Positions 48,436 through 57,884 of a stretch of 64,000 nucleotides of DNA are shown here, in pieces (position 1 is the first letter of the stretch; every line of letters begins with the position of its first letter). The stretch is from Flammeovirgaceae bacterium (lineage in GTDB: Bacteria > Bacteroidota > Bacteroidia > Cytophagales > Cyclobacteriaceae). Under the pieces are notes generated by a model. The model did no database searches. It was not told the origin of the DNA and saw nothing but the letters and a program-made list of their open reading frames with translations. The position numbers and the translations under genes were made by a program. The DNA lies in contig JADJRT010000007.1 of assembly GCA_016712035.1 (NCBI GenBank), positions 133,872 through 197,871 of the forward strand, written 5' to 3'.

Positions 48436-49313
48436 TTACTTCTTGAGGTCTTCAATTTGAGCCGCAAAGTAAGCCTTTTTTTGTGGAAATTTCCAAATTA
48501 ACTTCTTCAGTACTTCAATGGCCTTTTCCTTTTTGCCTTGTTTGAGTAGAATTTGAACAAGAGTTTCGGAGACAATATTTTCACCGTAGGTTAGATTCTT
48601 TTCAATTAAATCTTCTTTAGCCTCAGATGAAACGGCTGCGGTTAATTTATTTTTAGAAATGGTGGGTTGTGTTTTGATAAATTGATCAATGATTTCAATT
48701 TGTTCCTTTTGCTTCGATCCCTCCGGTTTAATTTTCTTTTTTGTGGTCTTTATTTCCTTAATAAATTCCTCTTCAGGATCTGTGTGAATTTTTCCTTTTT
48801 TTAGTTTTTGAGATGTCAGCTCAACTTCAGAATGATTGATCGAAAGATTTTCAAATGCCTGCTCAAACTGTAATTTTCTTTGCTTTAGAATTTCAATATC
48901 ATGCATGACTTCATTATATAAGTCATCGCCTGACTGATTTTCTTGAGTGGGACTTGCAATTTTAATTATCCGACTTGCCGATTGGTCAGGGGTTGGTTTC
49001 TTTGAAGGCTCAACGAGATGGACTGGTTCTTGTTTGGTAATTTTTTTATTCTCCTTTTTAGGAATTCGTTCCGGAAAAGTAATCGCACCTGTCATGACGG
49101 ATTTAAGGACCGCACGATCGGTACTATAGATAGCACTAAGATGCAAGTGCTGTTCTTTTCTTTAAGAGAATTATCTTGTGCTGCACGAGCCGCAAGGCTT
49201 CGAATAACCTGACTATACGGAAAGCTTTGCTGAAGGGCGATTAAATTTTGAGCATCTTCCCCAGTGAGTGAAGTGTATTTTGATAGAAGTGTGTTGAATT
49301 GATCTCTTTCCAC
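48436..49313 (-). CDS. Hypothetical protein with C-terminal TPR-like repeat (one frameshift)
   Basis: About 292 codons. N-terminal part from ATG 49313 ('RDQFNTLLSKYTSLTGEDAQ'), broken near 49140 where the frame moves to one continuing 'LHLSAIYSTDRAVLKSV'. The middle is Lys/Glu-rich and probably disordered or coiled ('EEEFIKEIKTTKKKIK'). The end is TPR-like ('KKEKAIEVLKKLIWKFPQKK'). Occupies the place between lptE and secG held by an uncharacterised gene in related genomes. Confidence 0.8.
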
Positions 49314-49367
49314 TTTTTTTAAAGGAGGTAAGAGTAAATGTACGGCAAATTAAAACTTTGTGCAACC

Positions 49368-49898
49368 TTACCAGTTGGCGATTGTGCCATTAAAAATATC
49401 AATATAAATCTGCTCCAGGATTTTTTTCTCAAGATTTTCCTGCACCGAATTAAAATCCTGCGCGCTGGGAAAATCTGCATAGAAACTAAATACGCGATCT
49501 TTGAAATTATTTTTAGGCTCGATGGTATCAACATAATTGGCACGAATCGCTATTGTTAAACGTGTTAACGAAGCGGGATCTCCCGATTGACTTGACGTGC
49601 TGGATACTGGCGCAATAGGAGTGATTGCATATTGTGTTATAGTGCCTTCAATCTGAAGTTCGCCATTTTCTTGAACAACTCTTAAACTCGAATTCTGTTG
49701 GAAATACTGTTTTAACCGGTTGGTAAACGTTTGCCCTAAATTCGCAGGTCCTAAATCCGTATTATTAAAGAAATCATCTACCTGGATAGTTTGTGCATTG
49801 GTGGCCGCTCCTGTAAAAGAATAACTAATGCAACCTTGGATGGTTACAAATGCAAACCCCAACAATAAACTAAGGACGGCTAAAAATTTATTCTTCAA
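49368..49898 (-). CDS. lptE: LptE-family LPS assembly lipoprotein
   Basis: 176 residues with a lipoprotein signal (Cys in 'VTIQGCISYSF'). 'SFTGAATNAQTIQVDDFFNN' and the beta strand 'SLRVVQENGELQIEGTITQY' are typical of Bacteroidota LptE proteins, the plug of LptD in the outer membrane. Overlaps the start of the upstream sigma-54 regulator stop by 11 bases. Confidence 0.88.
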   Translation of the reverse strand: MKNKFLAVLSLLLGFAFVTIQGCISYSFTGAATNAQTIQVDDFFNNTDLGPANLGQTFTNRLKQYFQQNSSLRVVQENGELQIEGTITQYAITPIAPVSSTSSQSGDPASLTRLTIAIRANYVDTIEPKNNFKDRVFSFYADFPSAQDFNSVQENLEKKILEQIYIDIFNGTIANW

Positions 49899-51138
49899 GT
49901 TCGTATTCTTTAATTTTTCGGTATAGCGTCCGTTCTGAGATACCCAAATCGCGGGCCGCGTATTTTCGTTTGTTGTTATTTTTCCGCAAGGCTCGTAAAA
50001 TTAATTCTCTTTCTTTTTTTACAATAGAGAGAGAATCATCTTCAGCTTCATGTGTTATGTCCTGAACTTCTTCTTCACTGTCAGGTGTATTTTCGGTAGC
50101 GTTAATACTAAGCGTTACCGGCTCATGATTTGGCTTTACTTCATCATGAATGCCTTCAAACAAATTAGCATGATCTTTCAAGATTTGAGCGGCCTGTGCA
50201 GGATTACCAGAACTTTCCAATACAACTTTTTTAAGATCGTTCATATCCTTGCGCAGGTCAAACAGAATCTTATACAGTATTTCACGTTCTGAAATGTTGT
50301 CGCCACCCGAATGATCTTTATACAGGGCTGGCAGGCTGCTTTCTTTTGGAATATAATGATTCAAAACTTCGGCTGAGATCTCCATGTTATCGGAAGATAG
50401 AACTGAGATTTGCTCTACGAGATTCTTTAACTGTCGGATATTACCAGGAAAACGATACTTTAAAAGCAACGTTTTGGCATCATCAGTAAGGGTGATTGGC
50501 TTTACTTTATATTTCTCTGCAAAGTCGGTTGCAAACTTTCTGAATAGTAATTCTACGTCTTTACCTCGTTCTCTAAGAGGTGGCACATAGATGGGCACAG
50601 TACTAAGTCGATAATATAAATCTTCCCTAAATTTTCCTTGGTCTACTTTTACTAACAAATTAACATTGGTAGCTGCTACCACGCGCACATCGGTCTTTTG
50701 CACTTTAGAGGACCCCACCTTTATGAACTCTCCGTTCTCAAGAACCCGTAAAAGTCTTGCCTGTGTACCCAGCGGCATTTCACCAATCTCATCTAAAAAA
50801 ATAGTACCCCCATTAGTTACCTCAAAATACCCTTTGCGGGATTCGTGCGCACCGGTGAAAGATCCCTTTTCGTGTCCAAATAATTCAGAGTCGATAGTAC
50901 CTTCTGGGATAGAGCCACAGTTTATTGCAATAAATTGACCATGCTTACGCGGACTGAGATAATGAATGATTTTAGAAAAAGATTCTTTACCACTTCCACT
51001 TTCTCCCGTAATCAAAACCGACATATCGGTAGGTGCAACCTGCATGGCGACACGTACAGCATTATTGAGTAGGGGTGAGGTGCCCATCACGCCATATCGT
51101 TGTTTAACGGTTTGTATTTCTGAATCTGTAATTGCCAT
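49888..51138 (-). CDS. Sigma-54-dependent transcriptional regulator (AAA+ activator)
   Basis: 416 residues. The AAA+ sigma-54 contact domain starts almost at the N-terminus: Walker A 'LITGESGSGKESFSKIIHYL', the 'GSFTGAHESRKGYFE' loop contacting sigma-54, Walker B 'GGTIFLDEIGEMPLG'. A linker with acidic stretches leads to a Fis-type helix-turn-helix ('KYAARDLGISERTLYRKIKE'). There is no receiver or sensor domain. Two bases after miaB. Conserved position next to lptE suggests envelope control, an inference. Confidence 0.95.
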   Translation of the reverse strand: MAITDSEIQTVKQRYGVMGTSPLLNNAVRVAMQVAPTDMSVLITGESGSGKESFSKIIHYLSPRKHGQFIAINCGSIPEGTIDSELFGHEKGSFTGAHESRKGYFEVTNGGTIFLDEIGEMPLGTQARLLRVLENGEFIKVGSSKVQKTDVRVVAATNVNLLVKVDQGKFREDLYYRLSTVPIYVPPLRERGKDVELLFRKFATDFAEKYKVKPITLTDDAKTLLLKYRFPGNIRQLKNLVEQISVLSSDNMEISAEVLNHYIPKESSLPALYKDHSGGDNISEREILYKILFDLRKDMNDLKKVVLESSGNPAQAAQILKDHANLFEGIHDEVKPNHEPVTLSINATENTPDSEEEVQDITHEAEDDSLSIVKKERELILRALRKNNNKRKYAARDLGISERTLYRKIKEYELEE

Positions 51139-51140
51139 AA

Positions 51141-52594
51141 TTAATCTACCATCTTACCTATCAAAGTCCCACTTGTACAACGTTCAATAAGAACATTGAC
51201 GTATTCACCCTTTGTCTTATTTTGTTTTGGAAAAACAGCCACATGATTGGAAGAAGTTCTTCCTTGCCATTGTGTATTATTCTTACGCGACTCGCCTTCA
51301 ATCAATACGCGTTGAATCGTACCCACATCTTGTTGATGATGAAGGTGTGCGTGTTGTCTTTGTTTGGCGATAATTTCTTCTAGTCTTCGGTTTTTTACCT
51401 CTAACGGGATATCGTCCTGATGCTTTTTAGCCGCAAGCGTTCCGGGTCGCTCAGAGTACGTAAACATATAGGCATAATCGTATTGAACGATATCCATGAG
51501 TGTAAGCGTTTCCTGATGTTCTTCCTCTGTTTCTGAACAATATCCTGAAATCATATCGGAAGAGATACCGCATGTTGGACCTAAGATATCTCTAATGCTC
51601 TTCACTTTGTTTAAGTACCATTCGCGGGTATAACCTCGATTCATTAATTCAAGAATCCGGCTGCTACCACTCTGTGCAGGTAAATGTATATTCTTACAGA
51701 TATTTTCATGTTTCGCCATCACATGCAAAACATCATCTGTAATATCCTTGGGGTGAGATGTTGAGAAGCGCACGCGAAGATCGGGGTGTACCTTTGCTAC
51801 TAACTCCAATAGATTGGCAAAATTGATAATCTGTAGAATTCCTTTTTTTCGAGTTTCGCTTTATTGTTTTCTTCTTCACTCCACTTATACGAATCAACAT
51901 TCTGACCAAGAAGTGTTACCTCTCTAAAACCTTTTTCAAAAAGATCCTGAGCTTCTGCAACGATCGAGTGCGGATCGCGACTTCTTTCACGCCCACGGGT
52001 AAAGGGCACAACACAGAATGAACACATGTTGTCGCAGCCACGCATAATGGAAATAAATGCGGTTACCCCATTTGTATTTAAGCGAACAGGCGTTACATCG
52101 GCATATGTTTCTTCGCGCGACAAAAATGTATTAACTGCTTTGTCACCTTCGTCAACCTGATTAATGAGCTTGGGTAAATCGCGGTAGGCATCCGGCCCTG
52201 CTACTAAATCAACAATTTTCTCTTCTTCCAGCAACTTTGTTTTCAATCGCTCGGCCATACAACCTAATATGCCAACCATTAATTCAGGTTTCTTTTTCTT
52301 GAAACCATGTATATGCTGGAGCCGCTTGCGAACCGTTAACTCAGCTTTTTCGCGGATCGAACACGTGTTCAAAAAAACAAGGTCTGCCTGGGCTAGATCA
52401 GAAGTGGTGTCGAAGCCTTCCTGTTGCAGAATGGAAGCAACAATCTCACTGTCGGAGAAATTCATTTGGCAGCCATAACTTTCGATGTAAAGCTTTCTGG
52501 TTTTGCCAGTATCCTGATCCACCGTTCTAACAGGTTCAACCGAAAGCTCGTCTTGCGCCTCAAAAACCCCAATATCTTCGATCAAATTCTTCAT
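51141..52594 (-). CDS. miaB: tRNA-2-methylthio-N6-dimethylallyladenosine synthase (one frameshift)
   Basis: About 484 codons from ATG 52594 (52615 is an alternative). UPF0004 domain with its Fe-S cysteines ('IESYGCQMNFSDSE', 'VFLNTCSIREKAELTVRKRL', 'ILGCMAERLK'), then the radical-SAM site 'MRGCDNMCSFCVVPFTRGRE'. Near 51845 one A too many or too few in 'KLEKK' shifts the frame; the second part continues 'FANLLELVAKVHPDLRVRFS' and a TRAM domain at the end. Adds methylthio to i6A37 of tRNAs reading UNN codons. Confidence 0.95.
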
Positions 52595-52727
52595 TTTCGA
52601 TGTTTCGGATGGCAAAATTAATGCTTTTTATGCTACTTTGTGACATCTTGTCAGTTAGTTTTTTGAATTTATAAAAACCGGTTCTCATGAGGTGAAGGGC
52701 ATTTTTAGGCTTATTTTGCTTCCCTTT

Positions 52728-53237
52728 ATGGCAATAATTAAGAAAATCCGTGGTTTTGAACCAAAATTTGGGTTAAACTGCTTTCTGGCGGATAATGCAG
52801 TAGTTGTTGGGGAGGTTACGATGGGTGATAACTGTACAGTTTGGTTTAATGCGGTTGTTCGTGGCGATGTTCATTCAATCACTATCGGAAACAACACCAA
52901 TATTCAGGATGGAGCCATTATTCATTGTACTTACCAAAAAGCAAAGACAGTAATAGGCAATAATGTTTCAATCGCACATAATGCCATCGTGCATGGGTGT
53001 ACGATTGAAGATAATGTATTGATAGGAATGGGTGCAATCGTTATGGACAATGCAGTTGTCGAAAAAGGATCTGTTATTGCTGCGGGAGCAATCATCTTGC
53101 CAGGTACGCGTGTAGAATCGGGAAGTATTTATGCAGGTGTGCCAGCAAAAAAAGTAAAAGAAGTGGGAGATGAAATGAAAGCAGTGATTACCCGCACGGC
53201 TCTCAATTATCCTATGTATGCAGAATGGTACAAGTAA
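52728..53237 (+). CDS. Gamma-carbonic anhydrase family (left-handed beta-helix) protein
   Basis: 169 residues from ATG 52728, chosen over a GTG 36 bases upstream because family members start close to 'FGLNCFLADNAVVVGEVTMG'. Hexapeptide turns run throughout ('VWFNAVVRGDVHSITIGNNT', 'IQDGAIIHC'). The zinc histidines are in 'GAIIHC', 'AHNAIVHGC'. Probably a zinc enzyme of the YrdA/CaiE-like branch. Eighteen bases before the next gene. Confidence 0.93.
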   Translation: MAIIKKIRGFEPKFGLNCFLADNAVVVGEVTMGDNCTVWFNAVVRGDVHSITIGNNTNIQDGAIIHCTYQKAKTVIGNNVSIAHNAIVHGCTIEDNVLIGMGAIVMDNAVVEKGSVIAAGAIILPGTRVESGSIYAGVPAKKVKEVGDEMKAVITRTALNYPMYAEWYK

Positions 53238-53254
53238 GAATCAGCTAACATAAC

Positions 53255-53817
53255 ATGGAAAATACGCCCAATAGTGGATACGATTTAGAAGTTATCAAGG
53301 ATTACAAGAAGCGGATTGCTTCATCTGGAAAATCTTACATACTTGATGAAGATGACGAGCAATCGGATGAGTATGTACATTTTTATTTCATAGGGAATTA
53401 CAAGGAGGCTGAAGTTATCTATGACTGCATTTTATATACGCTTCGGTTTCAACATGAAAGTGAATTGTTTGATGTTGCGGAACATAAAGCAGCTCAGCAC
53501 TTTCCTCAATACAAAAAAATTCAATACGAGGAAGATGAAAATGGTGATTTAAAAACGTTGGATGATCTGGAAGAAGAAATAGGACTCTACATGGCTGAGA
53601 TTATGGTAGAGTTGGAAGAAGAGGGCGAAGTGAAGGTGAGTGAGTATGTTGAAATGGATGTAAGTCACGATTTTGGAATTGGACTGGATGCCAGCCTCCA
53701 TCTGGAATCGATAACCCCCAACTTATAGAACGATTCATTCGTGATTTTATCGCGGATAATTTGACGTTGGATAGCGCGTTGTATTCGTTTCAAATGAACA
53801 GCGACTTCAAAGAGTAA
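53255..53817 (+). CDS. Conserved hypothetical acidic protein (one frameshift near the end)
   Basis: About 187 codons, rich in Asp and Glu ('LDEDDEQSDEYVHFYFIG', 'LDDLEEEIGLYMAEIMVELE'). As printed it stops at 53728 after 'HLESITPNL'. A missing A near 53706 would give 'HLEIDNPQLIERFIRDFIA' and a natural end ('SFQMNSDFKE') at 53817, which fits the conserved style better. No signal peptide. Likely co-transcribed with the gamma-carbonic anhydrase gene; function unknown. Confidence 0.82.
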
Positions 53818-53865
53818 CCTCTCTTAAAAAAAATCAAAAACTCTAACAATTCATGAATTGTGGCC

Positions 53866-53873
53866 TATATTTG
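53866..53873 (+). promoter_or_regulatory. -7 promoter element of the OmpH-like gene
   Basis: TATATTTG matches TAnnTTTG exactly, 22 bases before the gene's ATG, with a C-rich start region (gcgcccc) just after. No convincing -33 TTG at 17-20 bases was found. Confidence 0.65.
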
Positions 53874-53894
53874 CGCCCCTAAATATTTTAATTC

Positions 53895-54513
53895 ATGAAA
53901 AACCTTTCTCTCGGCCTTAACGCAGTTTTACTAATTGCCGTTGGCGTTTTATATTATTTGCACTTTTCCTCTAAAGACTCGTCCACCCCGGTATCCGGCA
54001 ATGCCATGGCCAGCGATCTGAAGATTGCCTATATAAATTCTGACACAGTTCTTAAATATTACGACTTTTTAAAGTGAATATGGGGAAACTTGAGTCCCGT
54101 GGAAAAAACTTGATCAGGATCTTCAGAATCGGGCACAAAGCTTACAGAATGATATTACTGCCTACCAGAGAAACTATAGCAGCATGACCATCGGCCAGGC
54201 AAAAGCCGTGGAAGATGATCTAGGAAAGAAAAGGCAAAACCTGGAGCTTTATCAAAGAAGTCTGGAGCAAGAGCTTATCGCTGAACAGACTACTATGAAC
54301 GAAGAGTTATACAAGAAGATAACTGATTACCTGAAAGATTACGCACAGCAAAAAGAATTACAAATTGTACTTAAATATAATCCCAGTAGCGATGTACTTT
54401 ATGGGGGTGCCAGCGTAGATATTACCCAGGATGTAATTCAAGGATTAAATACTGCGTATAGTCTTGATAATACTAAAGCGAAAGCAGACTCAACGGCTTC
54501 TAAGAAAAAATAG
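53895..54513 (+). CDS. OmpH/Skp-family periplasmic chaperone (two frameshifts)
   Basis: About 206 codons. Signal-anchor start 'LGLNAVLLIAVGVLYYLHF', then the Skp/OmpH opening 'SDLKIAYINSDTVLKYYDF'. Indels near 54075 and 54105 break the frame in the first helix; between them the right reading gives 'NMGKLESRGKNL'. The body is one long coiled coil ('DDLGKKRQNLELYQRSLEQE', 'ITDYLKDYAQQKELQIVL') and ends with a Lys-rich tail. Holds unfolded outer-membrane proteins in the periplasm. Confidence 0.87.
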
Positions 54514-54533
54514 ATAAACGTATTTTCTGATTA

Positions 54534-54568
54534 AGCCGACCGGGGAAAATCCTGGTCGGCTTTTTTTG
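54534..54568 (+). terminator. Rho-independent terminator after the OmpH-like gene
   Basis: Strong 11-bp stem agccgaccggg / cctggtcggct (54534-54544 and 54551-54561; one G-T pair) with a 6-base loop and seven T. Confidence 0.93.
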
Positions 54569-54596
54569 TTATAAGTCTTTGTGTTAATTTCAAATC

Positions 54597-57500
54597 GTGA
54601 AAAAGAATGTATTGGGTTTTTTGGGTGTTCGGCAAGACGAACAGGCGCAAGTATGGCTCATGCTTGCCACAGGTTTTTTCATTGGTATCTTCATAGCTAC
54701 CTATCAGGTTACAGCCGAGTCATTATTTCTCAATAAGTTAAGTGATCAATTAGATAAGGCTTTCCTGATTTCTGGCGTACTCGGTATAGTATCTACACTT
54801 TTGTTTTCATTTTTTCAGAATAGAATAAAGTTTGTTACCCTCACCATCGCCAGCATTGTCTTGATTGTATTGGCCACGTTTGGCCTCTATTATTTCTATC
54901 ATTTTACCGAGGAAAATGTACAGAAGATTACGCTCTTTCTGATGTATTGTTTGATCGGCCCGATGACGGCAATTCTTCTCCTTTGCTATTGGGGAATATT
55001 TGGAAGACTTTTCAATTTCAAGCAATCAAAAAGAATAATCGGATGGATTGACACGGGGCAGCTAATTGCCATTATTATAGCCAATTTTTTAATTCCTTTT
55101 ACTTCCTCATTTTTTCCAGACACTTCCAATTATTTGCTGGTTTGTAACATCAGTATCGTAGGCTCTTTAATCTGCCTGCTTATTATAGCCGTTAAATTTA
55201 ATCTGGCTCGCGTGAGTTCAGATAAGAGCGTTAAAGAAGAAACCCGATTTAACAAAATATTCAAGGATCGGTACATTGTTTTGCTTAGTACTTTTTTGAT
55301 CGTCTCGATGGTTACTTTTAGCTTCAATCAATTTACTTTTCAGACATTGCTTAACAAGCAATATCCTGATCAACGAGATCTTACAAACTTTCTGGCTTTT
55401 TTCAATGGAGCAATTTATGCACTCAGTTTATTCATGCAGCTGTTTATTAACGATAGGATTTTAAGCATTTACGGAATTCGCATTTCGTTATTTGTTCTTC
55501 CAGTTGTTGTAGCGCTTTTATCCTTAGGTTCTGTGCTTTCAGGAACATTACTTGGCTACGACTTGACCAATAATCCACAAACCTACATTTACTTCTTTCT
55601 TTTTGTAGCGGTTACCCGGCTATTTAATAGTATGTTAAAAGATTCACTGGAGAATCCAGTATATAAACTTTTATTCATCCCGCTTGATAGTAAATATCGA
55701 TTTAGCATTCAGGCAAAGGTTGAGGGTGTAGTGAATGAGTCAGGCAGATTTATAGCGGGTGTCTTTATTTTCTTATTTGCCCTGGCCCCATTTTTTAAAA
55801 TTATTTGGGTGCCCGTTATTGTCTTAGGATTGATCCTTGCTTACTTCAGAGTAATTCAAAACTTGTATCAGGAGTATAAGGCTAAGATCAGATCCAAACT
55901 TGAACACACCGGTGAGCTTCAGGATCGATTGGAGATTGGTTACTCGCAAATCACAACCAAATTGGAAACCAACTTGCATGGGCAAGATCCAGCCAAAGCT
56001 GTTTTTTCTTTTAAGCTTCTGGAAAAAATAGATCCTTCTAAGGCGGGCAGTTGGGTAAACTCTTTAATGAAGAATAGCGAAGAGAATTGTAGGGACTACG
56101 CACAGAGAAAAATGAATGAGCTAAAAGGTCTTTCTGTTTCCGAAAACTATGTTATTCGAGTGGATAACAATAAAGTATCTGCGAGTAATAAAAATATTCT
56201 TTCTAAAAATGATGTCGATTTGATTTTGACTAGTGGAGGAGATATACAGAAGGCACGCATTCAAAGACTGGCCAGATCATTAGATGCCAATGACAGGCAT
56301 TATAGTGCAGAATTACTACTTCATTCTCAAAATAAAGAGAATATAGGTTTTCCTTATCGAGTTATTAAATGATAGTGAACCAAAGGTTCGAGTGCTGCAA
56401 TTAAAACGGCTATCAAGAAAATGACAGTGAAGTAATTACTCGCTCATTGAAAATCTTGGTAATATACAACATGCCAACGAAGCGATGAATGCATTAATTC
56501 TAATTGGTGAGCCTGCACTTACTTTGTTGGACAGTTCATTTTATAGGTCTGGGCAAGCTTCGCCAGTCATGCTACGTTTAGTAAAAATTATTGGAGCTAT
56601 AGGCGAGACAAGGGCCAAGGAGATGCTTTGGAATAAGATCGATTATCCCGATAAGGTAATCGTTTCAGAAGTTCTACTAGCATTGGGTGAGTCTGGTTTT
56701 AAAGCAGGCATGTCGCAGGTAAGTCGTATTAAAAACGCGATTGAAGCGGATATTGCTGACATTACTTGGAACTTAGGCGCGATTCAAGAAATAGGGGATG
56801 AAGAAGTTTCGGCTGTTGTTCGGAGAGCATTAAATAGGGAGATGCAGAATGATGTGGAGCACATTTATATGTTGCTTGCCATGTTGTATGATACCCGTTC
56901 CATTCAATTGGTTAAAGAAAATATTGAGAGTGGTACTGCCGAAGGCGTTACCTACGCGGTTGAATTAATGGATGTGTTTCTATCCGAACAGCTTAAGCAG
57001 CAGGTGATACCGGTTATCGATGATCTTAGTATTTCGGAGAAAATGAAACGCCTGGAAATATTTTATCCGCGTGTACAATTGGATGAAAAATTGGTTCTTA
57101 ATTTTTAATCAATCGTGAATTTACCCAAAGTAATCGTTGGACGAAGGCAGCCGTTTTGTATCAGTTAGGAGAGCAGCGAATTGAAGACTTTAGTTTAGAT
57201 CTGATTGCCCAACTTTTAATCCCGATTCGCTCATACGAGAGACAGCCGCCTGGTCGCTGTTTCAAATAGACCCAGAGTTGTATCATTCAAACGCCATTCG
57301 TTTAGGTAATGAAATTAAACGCGAATTAGATTGCGCTATTCTGGGTAATGAGAAAAAATTTACGTTGATGAATTACAAGAAGGTAATATTCTTTCAACAA
57401 ATTCCACTCTTCGAAGGTATGGCAGGCCTCACATTATCATACCTGGTCGATGTATCACAAACCGTTTTATTGAGTGAAGGAGATGTGTTGAGTATAGACG

Positions 57501-57748
57501 AAAAACTTAATAACGATTTCTATATTGTCTATCAGGGTGTAGTTGAATATTATAACAAAGGAAGTTTTATTGTGGAGTATCAGGTAGGGCAGTTTATTGG
57601 AGAACGATTAGCTGCTTCCGGATTTGCTAATTCTAATGTGGTTAAAGCCAAAGAGGCATCCATTTTATTGAAGTTTAATAAGGATCGGTTCTATGAGCTT
57701 CTATCAGACCATGTAAAGTTAGCCGACAAGGTTTTGGAATATATTTGA
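54597..57748 (+). CDS. Nucleotide-transporter-like membrane protein with HEAT repeats and cNMP-binding domain (frameshifted)
   Basis: About 1,050 codons read as one gene. Segment 1 (to about 56370) has ~12 membrane helices like the Npt1/Npt2 (ATP/ADP translocase) superfamily ('EQAQVWLMLATGFFIGIFIA', 'YWGIFGRLFNFKQSKRIIGW') followed by a helical linker. A frameshift near 56380 leads into HEAT repeats ('MNALILIGEPALTLLDSSFY', 'VIVSEVLLALGESGF'). Another near 57110 leads to more repeats and a C-terminal Crp-type domain ('IPLFEGMAGLTLSYLVDVSQ', 'VGQFIGERLAASG'). A membrane carrier or sensor gated by a nucleotide is a reasonable guess; homologous long forms occur in Cytophagales and chlamydiae. 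Confidence 0.85.
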
Positions 57749-57784
57749 TTTTAGTTTAAATTTCAAAGATTTTTTTAGCTAAGC

Positions 57785-57844
57785 AGAGGACTAAGACTAT
57801 TTTTTAAGCTTAATAATACTCAGGTAAAATATCCGAAGTCCTCT
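57785..57844. repeat. Inverted repeat upstream of nSTAND1 gene
   Basis: agaggact (57785-57792) and agtcctct (57837-57844) are perfect 8-base inverted copies 44 bases apart, in the 136-base gap before the nSTAND1 gene. Possibly an operator or chance. Confidence 0.4.
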
Positions 57845-57884
57845 CTATTTTATTTAAATTTCAGTCTTTACAGTTTCGAAAAGG

